The notes under the pieces are model-generated. The model did no database searches. It was given only the letters and a program-made list of their open reading frames with translations, and was not told where the DNA came from. Of a stretch of DNA of 64,000 nt, positions 1-9,254 are shown piece by piece. Positions within the stretch are counted from its first letter, which is position 1. Each line of letters starts with the position of its first letter. A program made the position numbers and the translations under genes. Source of the stretch: Lacihabitans sp. CS3-21 (GTDB taxonomy: Bacteria; Bacteroidota; Bacteroidia; Cytophagales; Spirosomataceae); the NCBI RefSeq assembly GCF_024343675.1, contig NZ_RJUD01000017.1:1-64000 (forward strand), read 5' to 3'.

Positions 1-400
1 AACCTCCTTCGACTTCGCTCAGGGCGAGAATTAACCAATTAACCCCCTTCGACTTCGCTCAGGGCGAGAATTAACCAATTAACCCCCTTCGACTTCGCTC
101 AGGGCGAGAATTAACCAATTAACCTCCTTCGACTTCGCTCAGGGCGAGAATTAACCAATTAACCTCCTTCGACTTCGCTCAGGGCGAGAATTAACCAATT
201 AACCCCCTTCGACTTCGCTCAGGGCGAGAATTAACCAATTAACCTCCTTCGACTTCGCTCAGGGCGAGAATTAACCAATTAACCTCCTTCGACTTCGCTC
301 AGGGCGAGAATTAACCAATTAACCTCCTTCGACTTCGCTCAGGGCGAGAATTAACCAATTAACCCCCTTCGACTTCGCTCAGGGCGAGAATTAACCAATT
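1..400. repeat. Tandem array of ten 40-bp repeats
   Basis: Ten contiguous copies of one 40-bp unit, all exactly 40 bp, with no spacers. The only variation I see is at position 5 of the unit: copies 2, 3, 6 and 10 have C, the other six have T. The unit joins a GC-rich imperfect palindrome (CCTTCGACTTCGCTCAGGG, with CCT/AGG ends) to an AT-rich tail containing TTAACCAATT. The array runs off the left edge, so its full copy number is unknown. Its last two bases form part of the stop codon of the neighbouring minus-strand gene. The GC-rich half resembles REP-like palindromes dispersed in Bacteroidota genomes; that attribution is from memory. Confidence 0.97.
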
Positions 401-2597
401 ACACATTCCACCAATAAGTAAATTTCAACACAATGGCCCTGTTTTTTGGAGCAAAAGTATCTGCAAAATAATTGTCAGTATAAACCAAATAAAGGTCAGA
501 AGCTGGGCTATAACGCCATTGGAATCGGGTGTTGATATTGAAGTTATTTGTTTGATTATTATACTGCATAAAGTTGGTAAAAAACATCTTGTTGCTAAGT
601 GTAACATCCAGTCTAGGCCCAAGCAACCAAAGGTTATGGGTGGTGTTTTTCAGAGCTTCTGGTAGCCTTTTATCTTGTTCAAAACTCAACTGGTTGAAGT
701 TGCTTTTCAAAGCAATAGAAACATAAGGTTGGAATCTATATGCCACTTCAGCGTCCAGTCTTAGTCTCTTTCCCTCCGCATAATAGCCTCCATATCTGGT
801 TTCAAAACCATAAGTAAATACCGATTGAGGTTTAGAGGTAAACATGGTTCCCCAAGATTTCCAAGTATGTACTTGGTCTGAATCTAAATATAATTTTTTA
901 TATCCAGTTGGGTCAAATTTGCCTGTTAGTTTAACAAAATCTGCGGCTGTCCAAACTGTAAAAGTTGCTTGTGTTCTGAGGTTAAACTTATAGAAAATCA
1001 CATTGGTGTTTTCGTTTTTGTCAAATTTATCTTGTGAAAAATAATAAGAAAGCATCACATTTGGCCCATGGGAGAGGATTTTGCCACCTTTTGGGAAAAA
1101 TAAATAGGCAGCTTCTGGTCTGATATGAATGTAATTATTTCTTCTTACAAATCCCACTTCATTGGCCTTCACATCCATATCTACCGACTCCATGGTGCCA
1201 GATAATATGAATTTCTTGGTAGTTCTTGAAACAGTGAGTGAAGCTACATTATTCTGTCCCTTGATTTCTGGCGAAAATGTCTTGAACAAGAAGGCTTTTC
1301 CTAGCCATTTGTTGTCTGCAGAGGCCAAATAATATTCTAAGCCGAAAGTTCTGTTGAAATCCGCCAATTTATTAGTTGAATCATGATTTTTCCGTAAAGT
1401 GGTTTCTCTGTCTACATAAATAGCACCAATATACGACCTCTTGAAGATCTTCCTTTGAGTCGATAATACCGTATAATTAGAGCCAGCCACGCCATCTGAG
1501 TTTTTGCCAGTCAGCATATTCATGCCACCGATTCTCCAATTGTCATTGAGTTTTCCAGAAACCTTAGAACCGTAATATATTGGAGCGTCTAATCCAACTC
1601 TTCTGGAGAAAAATGGACGCAAACTTGCCGAACCAAAATTGTTAAAAATATCACCATTTTCTATGAAAAATTGCCTTCTTTCTGGAAAAAATAACTCGAA
1701 ACGGTCAAGATTGGTTTGTTGAACGTCAACTTCTACTTGAGAAAAATCTGGCAAAACTGTTAGATCAAGATTTAAGGATGAAGTAAGTCCGAATTTTGCG
1801 TCAAAACCAGCTCCAAATTCACCTTTTGCGTCAGTTTTTGCCTCATGATTTTTGCTGATTCCGGTTGTAATAAATGGAATCACACTGATGTTGGCACCTG
1901 GTGATGGGGGAGGAGTATCCCAAACCAAATTGCCCGTAAACGCCAAAGATGCCGTTGGAAACTGCCTTGGAATGGGCGTCCAAGACGACTTTTCAGTTGT
2001 TTTTAAATCCAATCGGCTAAAGTTTATACCCCAAACGGTCGTATTTTCTTTGTATCTCAAGGTTTTAAATGGAATGGCTGCTTCCCATGTCCATTGGTTT
2101 TCGTCAAATGCTACTTCTGATTGCCATTTGTTGTCCCAACTCAAATTTATAGAAGAACCACCTGACATCAAGCCATCCCATTGGCCGCCGCGGGCATTTG
2201 AACCAAAAGAAAAACCTGTGGTAAGGTCGTTGAAGGTATCGATAAAAAGTAAATCGTTGTCATTTTTGCCAAAGTTCCAGTCGCGTTTCATCGACTCCAC
2301 CATGTTGGAGCCTTTTATGTAATTGTAATTTATGAAAAGTACGTAAAGATTCTTGTCGTCATAGCAAAATTTTACATCGGTTTTAACTTTGGCCATGCTG
2401 GTGTCCATGGGCAACACTTGAAAGAAATCAGTAGCTGTTTGTGCAGTTGTCCAAGCCGCATCGTCAGATTTTCCATCAATTTTTAGTTTGGAATCTACTT
2501 TTTTTATGTAGTAATTAAAATCGTTATTTTTTTTCTGAGCAAAACTTCCTGAGGCAAACATGAAGAGCATTAAAAGGCCTAAATGATTTTTTGACAT
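399..2597 (-). CDS. CBM9-like / DUF5916 outer-membrane protein
   Basis: Predicted exported outer-membrane protein of 732 residues. A signal peptide (MSKNHLGLLMLFMFASGSFAQ) is followed by a carbohydrate-binding family 9-like beta-sandwich (about residues 30-210; IDGKSDDAAW near its start) and a long DUF5916-type region. The C terminus alternates hydrophobic residues and ends in YWWNV, as in outer-membrane beta-barrels. Family members accompany polymer-degrading or secreted enzymes in Bacteroidota, but the substrate is unknown. I chose the ATG at 2597 rather than the TTG at 2630: a -7 element lies at 2635-2642, so the TTG would fall at or before the transcription start, and the ATG gives a better signal peptide. 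The stop codon uses the last two bases of the tandem array. Confidence 0.85.
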   Translation of the reverse strand: MSKNHLGLLMLFMFASGSFAQKKNNDFNYYIKKVDSKLKIDGKSDDAAWTTAQTATDFFQVLPMDTSMAKVKTDVKFCYDDKNLYVLFINYNYIKGSNMVESMKRDWNFGKNDNDLLFIDTFNDLTTGFSFGSNARGGQWDGLMSGGSSINLSWDNKWQSEVAFDENQWTWEAAIPFKTLRYKENTTVWGINFSRLDLKTTEKSSWTPIPRQFPTASLAFTGNLVWDTPPPSPGANISVIPFITTGISKNHEAKTDAKGEFGAGFDAKFGLTSSLNLDLTVLPDFSQVEVDVQQTNLDRFELFFPERRQFFIENGDIFNNFGSASLRPFFSRRVGLDAPIYYGSKVSGKLNDNWRIGGMNMLTGKNSDGVAGSNYTVLSTQRKIFKRSYIGAIYVDRETTLRKNHDSTNKLADFNRTFGLEYYLASADNKWLGKAFLFKTFSPEIKGQNNVASLTVSRTTKKFILSGTMESVDMDVKANEVGFVRRNNYIHIRPEAAYLFFPKGGKILSHGPNVMLSYYFSQDKFDKNENTNVIFYKFNLRTQATFTVWTAADFVKLTGKFDPTGYKKLYLDSDQVHTWKSWGTMFTSKPQSVFTYGFETRYGGYYAEGKRLRLDAEVAYRFQPYVSIALKSNFNQLSFEQDKRLPEALKNTTHNLWLLGPRLDVTLSNKMFFTNFMQYNNQTNNFNINTRFQWRYSPASDLYLVYTDNYFADTFAPKNRAIVLKFTYWWNV

Positions 2598-2634
2598 AAA
2601 TTTATTCGTAGTTTTGCTGTAAAATTTCAAAGCA

Positions 2635-2642
2635 CAAAGGTA
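2635..2642 (-). promoter_or_regulatory. Bacteroidota -7 element for the CBM9/DUF5916 gene
   Basis: On the minus strand this reads TACCTTTG, a perfect match to TAnnTTTG, 37 nt before the ATG at 2597. No convincing TTG -33 element is seen. It supports the downstream start of the gene. Confidence 0.5.
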
Positions 2643-2720
2643 GCTTAATATTCTTTATCGGTGGAGACCTTCATCTTTAAAATCCGTATTTTTATCTACT
2701 TTTAAAAAATCAAAAATAAA

Positions 2721-3236
2721 ATGCAAATATCTGAAAAAAAAGTAGTTACGATTACATATGAATTGTATATACAAAGTCAAGAAGACGATTACGAAATAGT
2801 AGAAGTGGTAGGTGAAGATCAACCGATGGTGTATTTGGCAGGCCACAGTGGATTACCTGTAGACTTTGAAACCAAAATGGCAGGACTAAAAGTTGGCGAT
2901 GAATTTGATTTTGAACTTGGGCCGCAAGAAGGTTTTGGTGATTTTTCTGAAGATGATGTAGCTGATTTTCCGCTGGATATGTTCAAGATTGAGAATGGCG
3001 AAATCCCTGCGGACCTTTTAGAAATTGGCAATTTTGTGCCTTTTACCAATGAAGACGGAAGCCAAATTACAGGCAGAATTTATGCTGTTGAAGGTGACAC
3101 AGTTCAGGTAGATTTTAATCATCCTTTGGCGGGGAAAACCCTGAAATTTGAAGGTAAAGTTATCGGAATAAGAGATGCAAGCCAAGAAGAACTTGACCAT
3201 GGACATGTGCATGGAGAAGGCGGAGTTCAGCATTGA
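2721..3236 (+). CDS. FKBP-type peptidyl-prolyl isomerase, SlyD-like
   Basis: Cytoplasmic peptidyl-prolyl cis-trans isomerase and chaperone of 171 residues. The split FKBP domain is typical of SlyD: an N-terminal FKBP half with YLAGHSGLPVDFE (about 40-52), the inserted chaperone flap (about 70-125), and the return of the FKBP core at VDFNHPLAGKTLKFE. The C terminus is His-containing (HGHVHGEGGVQH), a short version of SlyD's metal-binding tail. No signal peptide. The gene is divergent from the CBM9/DUF5916 gene and convergent with the HhH gene. It could be called FkpB/SlpA-like, but the length and His tail favour SlyD. Confidence 0.9.
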   Translation: MQISEKKVVTITYELYIQSQEDDYEIVEVVGEDQPMVYLAGHSGLPVDFETKMAGLKVGDEFDFELGPQEGFGDFSEDDVADFPLDMFKIENGEIPADLLEIGNFVPFTNEDGSQITGRIYAVEGDTVQVDFNHPLAGKTLKFEGKVIGIRDASQEELDHGHVHGEGGVQH

Positions 3237-3256
3237 TCCTTATCAAATCAATAAAT

Positions 3257-3280
3257 AGTCAGTTCAATTTAGAGCTGGCT
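3257..3280. terminator. Possible hairpin between two convergent genes
   Basis: AGTCAGTTC (3257-3265) can pair with GAGCTGGCT (3272-3280) through nine pairs including G-U wobbles, with a 6-nt loop, between the convergent SlyD and HhH genes. T-runs on either side are weak, so this is tentative. Confidence 0.35.
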
Positions 3281-3569
3281 GTTTAAATTTTAATCCCGAA
3301 GCGATTAATTCTCTCTCCAAAACTGGAATAGTGGCAGGCCCAATTCCATGTAAATTCAACAAGTCTTTTTTTCTCCAATGAGATAATTCTTCTAAATCCG
3401 TTATTCCTTTATTTTCAAGTGCTCTGCGGACAGGAGCTGATACTTTTGAGAGAAAAGATTCCTGAGGTTTTCTGACGTTTTCACAGATTGGACAAACCAG
3501 ACAATCACTGGATTTGAAATATTTATGTCCACGAATACAAATTCGTTCGCTTTTCTCCAATTTTGCCAT
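3264..3569 (-). CDS. Small zinc-ribbon plus helix-hairpin-helix protein
   Basis: A 101-residue cytoplasmic protein with two visible parts. Residues 11-29 hold C11, C23, C26 and C29 (C-x11-C-x2-C-x2-C), a likely zinc ribbon. Residues 45-90 form a helix-hairpin-helix-like fold with LLNLHGIGPATIPVLE, resembling the RNA polymerase alpha C-terminal domain and DNA-binding HhH motifs. It probably binds nucleic acid; the specific role is unknown. It follows the acyltransferase gene after 13 nt, so it may be the last gene of a minus-strand transcript. Confidence 0.75.
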   Translation of the reverse strand: MAKLEKSERICIRGHKYFKSSDCLVCPICENVRKPQESFLSKVSAPVRRALENKGITDLEELSHWRKKDLLNLHGIGPATIPVLERELIASGLKFKQPALN

Positions 3570-3582
3570 AGATATTTGTCTT

Positions 3583-4644
3583 TTATCTTCCTCCCGTAGC
3601 TAAATAGTAGATTTTTGGAATATACTTTTTTGACAGAAATCCTACTGATAAACTCAAAACGATGGTCAGGATAGGTGCCAAAATATATACTGAAAAAGAA
3701 ACATGTTGGCTATTACCTAGTATAAAAAATAAGCTTTTTTTTGTGATGGTAAGCACAGGTTCGTGGAAGGCATAAAGAAAGAAAGAGAAATTAATAATAG
3801 GGTTTATTGTTGCGATATTTATCTTGCTATGTAATTTATCGTAAATCGTCCAAATGGCGATAATGCCTACCAAAAGCGTGCTTTTGTTTAGAACGGACAT
3901 CCAAAAATCAAAAATACTAATTCCTTGAAACAGAAAAATGGAGTTAATTATTACAAGTAAAATCCATAACGAAAATAGCAAATAAGCATACTTTTTTCCA
4001 TCGAACATAACTAGTTTATCGAAAATTGCTAGATACCCACCTGACATAAAAAACAACAATGAATCTGTGTTGATGAATCCGTAAAAATATCCAGAAATCC
4101 ATGGTATAAATGCGAGCAAAATAGCTAAACCTCTTAGGTATTTTATGGCAAAAAAAAGTAAAGGGGAAAAGACTACCAAGATCATCAAATCTCTTAAAAA
4201 CCACAATTGAAATGGAAGAGGATTAAATAAAAAAATTTTCAGAATTTCTTCTAAAGGCATATCTTTTATCAAGCCATTGGTAAAAAAGTTTTGAGCCATT
4301 GGAAGGGATTGTAATATAGAATAAAATACAAGACCCCAACATGACCAAAACAAATACGGAATAAGAATTGTCTTTATTCTTTTGCTGATTTTATTTTTAA
4401 ATTCGGAGAACGTTCCTTTAATATTTAAGAAATATAAATAGCCAGAAATTATAAAAAATAGAGGAACTGCAATTCGAGCTATACCTTGGGTAAAGAAATC
4501 TTGAATGAAAGAATTATAACCTTTTGGCACAATAATATTTCCTGAACTTAGGTTGATTACCATGTTGTTTGCATGTAATATCACCACCAAAATCATGGAT
4601 ATAAAAGATAATACAGTAAACTTTCTACTTAATTCTTTATTCAT
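3583..4644 (-). CDS. Acyltransferase 3 family membrane protein
   Basis: Integral membrane O-acyltransferase of 353 residues with about ten hydrophobic segments. The first contains the family's hallmark early His in a membrane helix (ILVVILHANNMV, His24), with FFIISGYLYFL in the second segment. Members transfer acetyl or other acyl groups to exopolysaccharide, lipopolysaccharide or other envelope glycans. The acceptor cannot be deduced because no glycan cluster surrounds the gene. It lies 17 nt downstream of the PD40-OmpA gene and 13 nt upstream of the HhH gene. A second, unrelated-looking family member sits at 39252. Confidence 0.85.
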   Translation of the reverse strand: MNKELSRKFTVLSFISMILVVILHANNMVINLSSGNIIVPKGYNSFIQDFFTQGIARIAVPLFFIISGYLYFLNIKGTFSEFKNKISKRIKTILIPYLFWSCWGLVFYSILQSLPMAQNFFTNGLIKDMPLEEILKIFLFNPLPFQLWFLRDLMILVVFSPLLFFAIKYLRGLAILLAFIPWISGYFYGFINTDSLLFFMSGGYLAIFDKLVMFDGKKYAYLLFSLWILLVIINSIFLFQGISIFDFWMSVLNKSTLLVGIIAIWTIYDKLHSKINIATINPIINFSFFLYAFHEPVLTITKKSLFFILGNSQHVSFSVYILAPILTIVLSLSVGFLSKKYIPKIYYLATGGR

Positions 4645-4661
4645 ATAGGGTCTTTAGAAAC

Positions 4662-6275
4662 TTACTTTCTTTTTATTTCAAATTCCACCCTTCTGTTTTT
4701 GGCTTGCCCTTCAGTAGTTGTGTTAGAAGCGATTGGCTTGGCTTCGCCAAAGCCAACACTTTTTACCCTATCTAGGGCTATTTTTTTGATAACAAAGTAA
4801 TCTCTTACGGCATCGGCTCTTTGTTGCGATAGTCTAAGGTTGGCTTCAGCTGATCCAACGTTGTCTGTATGACCTTGGATTTCAATAACCATTGTCGGGT
4901 TTTGTCCCATTACAGATATCATACGGTCTAATTCGAAGTAGGATTCTGGCTCAAGGGTCGCTTGTCCAAATTTAAAAAAGATATTGTATAACTGCACTGT
5001 CACACCAGTTTGTATCGGAGCAATGGCCAAGTCAAGGTCTTTTATTTCTTTAAATGCCCCTTGAATGGTCAAATCTATATTTTTTGAGACTGGTATAAAA
5101 TCCTTGGCTTCTGCTCTTATTGCATATCTATTTCCATAAGGAAGTGAAATTTTATACTCGCCAGTTACAGGATTTGAGTCCGCAACGCCAAGTTCCTCAC
5201 CGCTGTCCAGATCCTCGTAAATAATTCGGGCTTCTGCAGGTTTGCCTGTCTTTTGATCTTTCACTACCCCACTCAACAATATGGTGGGCGTTGGTGCCAA
5301 AACAGGAATATCTTCTTTTTTGTCTGTGTCTTTTTTGGTGTCTGAATTTTTTGAAGCTGTCAATGCGGCATCGTCAGAGGCTTTCTTAACTTCTTCTTTT
5401 AATCTAATTTTAAACAAATCGGATTTACCTACGGCTTTGTTTTTACTCGACATGTAGCCAAACTCTCCTGAGGCTTCTATTGAAAAATACATCTCGTCTT
5501 TGTCAGAGTTAATTTCTTTGCCCAGGTTTATGGGCTTGTTCCAGCCAGTCCACGATTTACCTTTTCTTTTGCTTACCCAAATGTCAAATCCACCTTCTCC
5601 ATTTTTTCTATCAGAAGCAAAATATAGCGTATTGTTGTCTGCAGCTAAGAAAGGAGTAGTTTCTGAACTTGTAGAATTGATATCATTGCCTAAGCTTTCT
5701 GGTTTTGACCATTTTCCGGCCTTGTCTAAAAGGCTGATGTAGAGATCGTCTTCTTTGGAGTTTTTCTTTTCACTAAATGCCAAAATTAACACCTTGCCGC
5801 TGTTGCTCAAAAAGGCAGTTAGAAACTGGCCTTTACACATAGCATCAAGTTTTGGTATGTCCAATTTATTGGGTTGTTGCCAAGCTGTTCCTTTCTTTTT
5901 ACTTATAGAAATTCCCACCTCGTCCGTCTTTCTACCATTTGTATATACGCCCCGAATCAATGCTGTATTGCCATCGGGCGTGATACTGAACAAATCATTA
6001 TATCGGTCTTTGTTTATGGTATTGGGCATTTTGCGTGCTACCGCCCAGCGTTTGTCGCTCATCAAATCCGAAAACCAAACATCGTTGCTGCCTTCTTTGC
6101 CAAAGTTGTTAGATGGATGGCTTACCCGCACAAAATACAAAGTTTGGCCATCTGGAGCAATTAGTGGATGTATCTCGCTGTATTCTGTATTTACCGCACC
6201 GCCTAACGTCTCTACTTTTTGGGCAAATGTTTGAATATAAGTTAATATTACAGTACAAAATAGCAGAAATCTCAT
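4662..6275 (-). CDS. PD40 beta-propeller / OmpA C-terminal protein
   Basis: Envelope protein of 537 residues that should anchor the outer membrane to peptidoglycan. Order: signal peptide (MRFLLFCTVILTYIQTFA), WD40-like PD40 propeller repeats (about 30-290, with recurring LYFVR/LYFASDR-type blades), a charged Lys/Asp linker (about 295-325), a carboxypeptidase-regulatory-like domain (about 330-410), and an OmpA/MotB peptidoglycan-binding domain (about 430-535) with GHTDNVGSAEANLRLSQQRA. The ATG at 6275 was chosen because the longer frame starts at TTG and adds 11 residues before the signal peptide. Similar proteins occur with gliding/T9SS components, but no such partner is nearby. Confidence 0.92.
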   Translation of the reverse strand: MRFLLFCTVILTYIQTFAQKVETLGGAVNTEYSEIHPLIAPDGQTLYFVRVSHPSNNFGKEGSNDVWFSDLMSDKRWAVARKMPNTINKDRYNDLFSITPDGNTALIRGVYTNGRKTDEVGISISKKKGTAWQQPNKLDIPKLDAMCKGQFLTAFLSNSGKVLILAFSEKKNSKEDDLYISLLDKAGKWSKPESLGNDINSTSSETTPFLAADNNTLYFASDRKNGEGGFDIWVSKRKGKSWTGWNKPINLGKEINSDKDEMYFSIEASGEFGYMSSKNKAVGKSDLFKIRLKEEVKKASDDAALTASKNSDTKKDTDKKEDIPVLAPTPTILLSGVVKDQKTGKPAEARIIYEDLDSGEELGVADSNPVTGEYKISLPYGNRYAIRAEAKDFIPVSKNIDLTIQGAFKEIKDLDLAIAPIQTGVTVQLYNIFFKFGQATLEPESYFELDRMISVMGQNPTMVIEIQGHTDNVGSAEANLRLSQQRADAVRDYFVIKKIALDRVKSVGFGEAKPIASNTTTEGQAKNRRVEFEIKRK

Positions 6276-6374
6276 TTGTGAATTGGAAAAGTTAGCCAAA
6301 TTTGACAATTGTTTTGAAACAAAAAAACGAATTTTGTTTAAAGTATCAAACGGAAGTTTCTAAGAAAAATTACA

Positions 6375-7394
6375 TCAGAAAGCTTTAACCGTTTCTATGA
6401 AACATTTTACCTTTTCTGGGTCTGTATCTGGGTAAACACCGTGACCCAAGTTCGCTATATATTTCTGTTTTCCAAATGCTGAAAGCATGGTTTTGGTATG
6501 CTTCTCAACTTCTGCCATCGGTGCATACAATACACAAGGGTCGAGATTCCCTTGAAGAGTTTTTTTAGGAATTAATTTCCTGGATTCAGAGATGTCCATA
6601 TTCCAGTCTAATCCCACTACATTACAGGCTGTTTTGCCTATTTCTTCTCTAGCAAAAAACGCTCCTTTGGCAAAAACTGTTATCGGAGCTTCGTTAATAG
6701 CATTGCATATTTGCGAAATATATGGTAAAGAAAATGCTCGGTATTGCTCAGGTGATAAAATGCCAGCCCAAGAATCAAATATTTGTACCAAATCTGCTCC
6801 ATGAACAATTTGAGCTTTTAGGTATCCAATAGTAGCTTCGGTGATTCTCTGCAATAGAGCGTGAGCCAACTCCGGCTCAGAATACATCATTTTTTTTGCT
6901 TTCGAAAAAGTCTTTGACCCATGACCTTCTACCATGTAGCAAAATATTGTAAACGGAGCACCAGCAAAACCTATCAAAGGCACTCTTCCGTTTAGTTCTT
7001 TTTTTACAATATCGATAGCATCCAAAACATAAACCAAATGGTCAACTGGGTTTCCTTTAGAAAGTTTATCTAAATCTGCTTTGGTTTTTATGGTTTCTGG
7101 GAAAAACGGACCTTTGGCCTCAATCATTTCATAAGGCAAACCCATGGCTTCGGGAACCACCAATATGTCTGAGAAAATAATAGCGGCATCAACTCCTAAA
7201 ATGTCAACAGGTTGAATGGTGACTTCTGCGGCCATTTCAGGGGTAGTGGCAAGTGTTATGAAACTTCCTGCTTTTTCACGTACTTTTCTATATTCTGGGA
7301 GTATTCTACCAGCTTGACGCATCATCCAAACGGGAATTCTCTCTACTTGCTCGCCTTTGGCGGCTCTTAAAATCAAATCGTTCTGTAATTTCAT
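6375..7394 (-). CDS. hemE: Uroporphyrinogen decarboxylase
   Basis: Cytoplasmic enzyme of tetrapyrrole synthesis that removes four acetate carboxyls from uroporphyrinogen III to give coproporphyrinogen III. The 339-residue length is normal. The N-terminal substrate-binding signature [17 protein letters not shown] is intact, with the conserved active-site Asp in [10 protein letters not shown] and the C-terminal [13 protein letters not shown]. The gene stands alone between terminators rather than in a haem operon. A -7-like element lies only 4 nt upstream of the ATG (see 7399-7406). Confidence 0.98.
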   Translation of the reverse strand: MKLQNDLILRAAKGEQVERIPVWMMRQAGRILPEYRKVREKAGSFITLATTPEMAAEVTIQPVDILGVDAAIIFSDILVVPEAMGLPYEMIEAKGPFFPETIKTKADLDKLSKGNPVDHLVYVLDAIDIVKKELNGRVPLIGFAGAPFTIFCYMVEGHGSKTFSKAKKMMYSEPELAHALLQRITEATIGYLKAQIVHGADLVQIFDSWAGILSPEQYRAFSLPYISQICNAINEAPITVFAKGAFFAREEIGKTACNVVGLDWNMDISESRKLIPKKTLQGNLDPCVLYAPMAEVEKHTKTMLSAFGKQKYIANLGHGVYPDTDPEKVKCFIETVKAF

Positions 7395-7398
7395 ATTG

Positions 7399-7406
7399 CA
7401 AAATTA
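7399..7406 (-). promoter_or_regulatory. Possible -7 element just before hemE
   Basis: Reads TAATTTTG on the minus strand, a perfect TAnnTTTG, but only 4 nt before the hemE ATG. Use of this promoter would give a nearly leaderless mRNA. No -33 TTG at the right distance, so it may be fortuitous. Confidence 0.3.
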
Positions 7407-7465
7407 CGCACAATATTATTTTTTGGATGAAAATAACTTGAAAAGATAAGCTTGAATAAAAAAAA

Positions 7466-7485
7466 ATGCCCCAGCGTTGGGGCAT
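7466..7485 (-). terminator. Rho-independent terminator after the thioredoxin-like gene
   Basis: Perfect 8-bp stem ATGCCCCA/TGGGGCAT with GCGT loop. On the minus strand it is followed by a run of T (A-tract 7458-7465 on plus), so it ends transcription from the thioredoxin-like gene before hemE. Confidence 0.9.
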
Positions 7486-7510
7486 TCTCAAAAACGTTGT
7501 CTAAAAATTA

Positions 7511-7984
7511 TTATCTGTTAATAGCTAAGCCATCTTGCGACCTTACTGGATAGATATGGTGTTTTGCTTGTACTTTTTCAAGTTCTTTTTGCAAATAACC
7601 AGCTGGATAAAATCCTTTGAATTTTCCGAGCTGACCATTTTTTGAGTCATAAACCAACATGGTGGGGAAAACATCAATAGAAAATCTATCTACAATTTCC
7701 ATCCCATCAAACGTATCAATATCCACTTTATAGACTAAAAAATTTTGGCTCAAATAAGCACCCAATTCTTTGTCAGTAAAAGTCTCTTTGTCAAGTTTTT
7801 GACAAGGAGCACACCAAGCTGCCCAAAAATCTAAAATTATTGGTTTTTTCTGTTTCTTCGATTCACGTATTAAGTTATCGAAACTTCCTTTGTAGAACCC
7901 AAAGTTTTCTGGTTTAGAAACTTTGAAAGATGCCAAGCTAGTGAAGGCAATTGTAATTATTAAAAAAGCGAAAAGTTTTTTCAT
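7511..7984 (-). CDS. Exported thioredoxin-like protein
   Basis: Periplasmic thiol-disulfide oxidoreductase of 157 residues. A signal peptide (about 1-19) is followed by a thioredoxin fold with FWAAWCAPCQKLDKE (C58-x-x-C61) and the cis-proline loop DVFPTML. The arrangement resembles DUF953/thioredoxin_7-type proteins, with the redox motif CAPC between thioredoxin's CGPC and DsbA-type motifs. No DsbD or cytochrome maturation gene is adjacent, so whether it reduces or oxidises substrates is unknown. Single-gene unit: terminators lie on both sides. Confidence 0.9.
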   Translation of the reverse strand: MKKLFAFLIITIAFTSLASFKVSKPENFGFYKGSFDNLIRESKKQKKPIILDFWAAWCAPCQKLDKETFTDKELGAYLSQNFLVYKVDIDTFDGMEIVDRFSIDVFPTMLVYDSKNGQLGKFKGFYPAGYLQKELEKVQAKHHIYPVRSQDGLAINR

Positions 7985-8120
7985 GATGCTATTATTTTAT
8001 GCTCATTTAATACCTTGTCAATAACCTTGCCAAAGTTTAAAATGATTTTTATTAGGAAAGTTTACAAGGGTAAATTTATTTATAATATTTTAATCTTGTG
8101 CATTTTATGCGTAAAAAAAA

Positions 8121-8144
8121 GTCTAACATTTTTCAATGTTAGAC
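8121..8144 (-). terminator. Terminator downstream of ilvE
   Basis: Perfect 10-bp stem GTCTAACATT/AATGTTAGAC with TTTC loop. A-tract on the left and T-tract on the right make it usable from either strand; the minus-strand gene ilvE ends 42 nt upstream. Confidence 0.92.
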
Positions 8145-8186
8145 TTTTTTGTTTTTAAGCGGTAGCAATTTTTTTTTTAATGAAAA

Positions 8187-9254
8187 CTACACTTTCCAAA
8201 CCCATCCGAAGGTATCAGCTACTTTGCCTGTTCTGATATCGTTTAAGGCATTTTTTAATCTTGTAGATAATGAATTTTCGGTGATTGCGGGAAGTTCATA
8301 ATCTCTTCCTTCAAACCCGATGGCCGCAAATGGTGAAACCACAACAGCTGTTCCCGCTCCGAATACTTCTGTCACAGATCCATTGGCTATACCTTCTATA
8401 ATCTCTGCAACAGGCACTCTTCTTTCTTCTACCTCAATATTCATTGATTTGGCCAATTGTAATAAAGTATCTCTGGTGATACCTTTTAAAATTGTAGTAC
8501 TTACTGCTGGAGTTATCAATTTTCCATCCTTAACAAACATCACGTTCATTGTTCCAGATTCTTCAAAATATTTATGCTCAATCGCATCTGTCCAAAGTAA
8601 TTGTGTATAACCTTGTTCGGCAGCCAATTTTGCAGGATAAAGTGAAGAAGCATAATTTCCTGCACATTTGGCGTAGCCAACTCCACCAGGAGCTGCTCTT
8701 ATGTATTCAGTTTCTACTTTTACTTTAGGAGGAGTTGAGTAGTATTTACCAGCAGGGCTCATGATAATCATGAATCTGTAGTTTTGAGAAGGCCTTACAC
8801 CCAAATACACATCACTGGCAAACATAAATGGCCTTAGATACAATGAATTGTCTTCCCCTTTAGGAACCCAAGCTGAATCTATTCTCAAAAGTTCCTCCAA
8901 ACCTCCGATGAAGATTTCTTCTGGAACTTGAGCCATACACATTCTTTCGGCTGAAATATTAAAACGTTTGAAATTTTCTAATGGCCTAAACATCAAAACC
9001 TCATCATCTTCATTTTTAAAAGCTTTCATACCTTCAAAAATAGATTGACCATAATGCAGCGAAGCCAAGGCTGGATTGTAAGCGATATCACCATAAGGCA
9101 GAATTTCAGGAGTTTGCCACTCGCCATTGACGCAATCCGCCACCAACATATGGTCTGTAAATAATGTACCAAACGAAATATTGTTTGGGTCTAATTGATT
9201 TACTCTGCTTTGTTCTGTAAGCTTAATTTTGATGTTCATTGTCGCTGTTTCCAT
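8187..9254 (-). CDS. ilvE: Branched-chain amino-acid aminotransferase
   Basis: PLP-dependent fold-type IV transaminase of 355 residues that interconverts Leu/Ile/Val and their 2-oxo acids with glutamate/2-oxoglutarate. Visible features: LHYGQSIFEGMKAF near the N terminus, the PLP lysine in GYAKCAGNYASS (K196), and VTEVFGAGTAVVV near the C terminus that binds the PLP phosphate. The long N-terminal form places it in the eukaryote-like BCAT group common in Bacteroidota rather than the E. coli type. An alternative ATG lies at 9239. Monocistronic between hairpin terminators; no other ilv/leu genes are near. Confidence 0.97.
   Translation of the reverse strand: METATMNIKIKLTEQSRVNQLDPNNISFGTLFTDHMLVADCVNGEWQTPEILPYGDIAYNPALASLHYGQSIFEGMKAFKNEDDEVLMFRPLENFKRFNISAERMCMAQVPEEIFIGGLEELLRIDSAWVPKGEDNSLYLRPFMFASDVYLGVRPSQNYRFMIIMSPAGKYYSTPPKVKVETEYIRAAPGGVGYAKCAGNYASSLYPAKLAAEQGYTQLLWTDAIEHKYFEESGTMNVMFVKDGKLITPAVSTTILKGITRDTLLQLAKSMNIEVEERRVPVAEIIEGIANGSVTEVFGAGTAVVVSPFAAIGFEGRDYELPAITENSLSTRLKNALNDIRTGKVADTFGWVWKV

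Noticed and set aside
1-400. CRISPR array
   Set aside because: Units are contiguous with no unique spacers and no cas genes; it is a simple tandem repeat.
1852-2322. Plus-strand open frame of 156 codons inside the CBM9/DUF5916 gene
   Set aside because: Antisense to a well-supported coding region, and its product has no recognisable domain.
2598-2630. Upstream TTG start for the CBM9/DUF5916 gene
   Set aside because: A perfect -7 element at 2635-2642 would place the TTG at or before the RNA start, and the ATG at 2597 gives the better signal peptide.
5755-6234. Plus-strand open frame of 159 codons antisense to the PD40-OmpA gene
   Set aside because: Lies inside a gene with clear domains; its translation shows no family features and looks like a shadow of the opposite strand.
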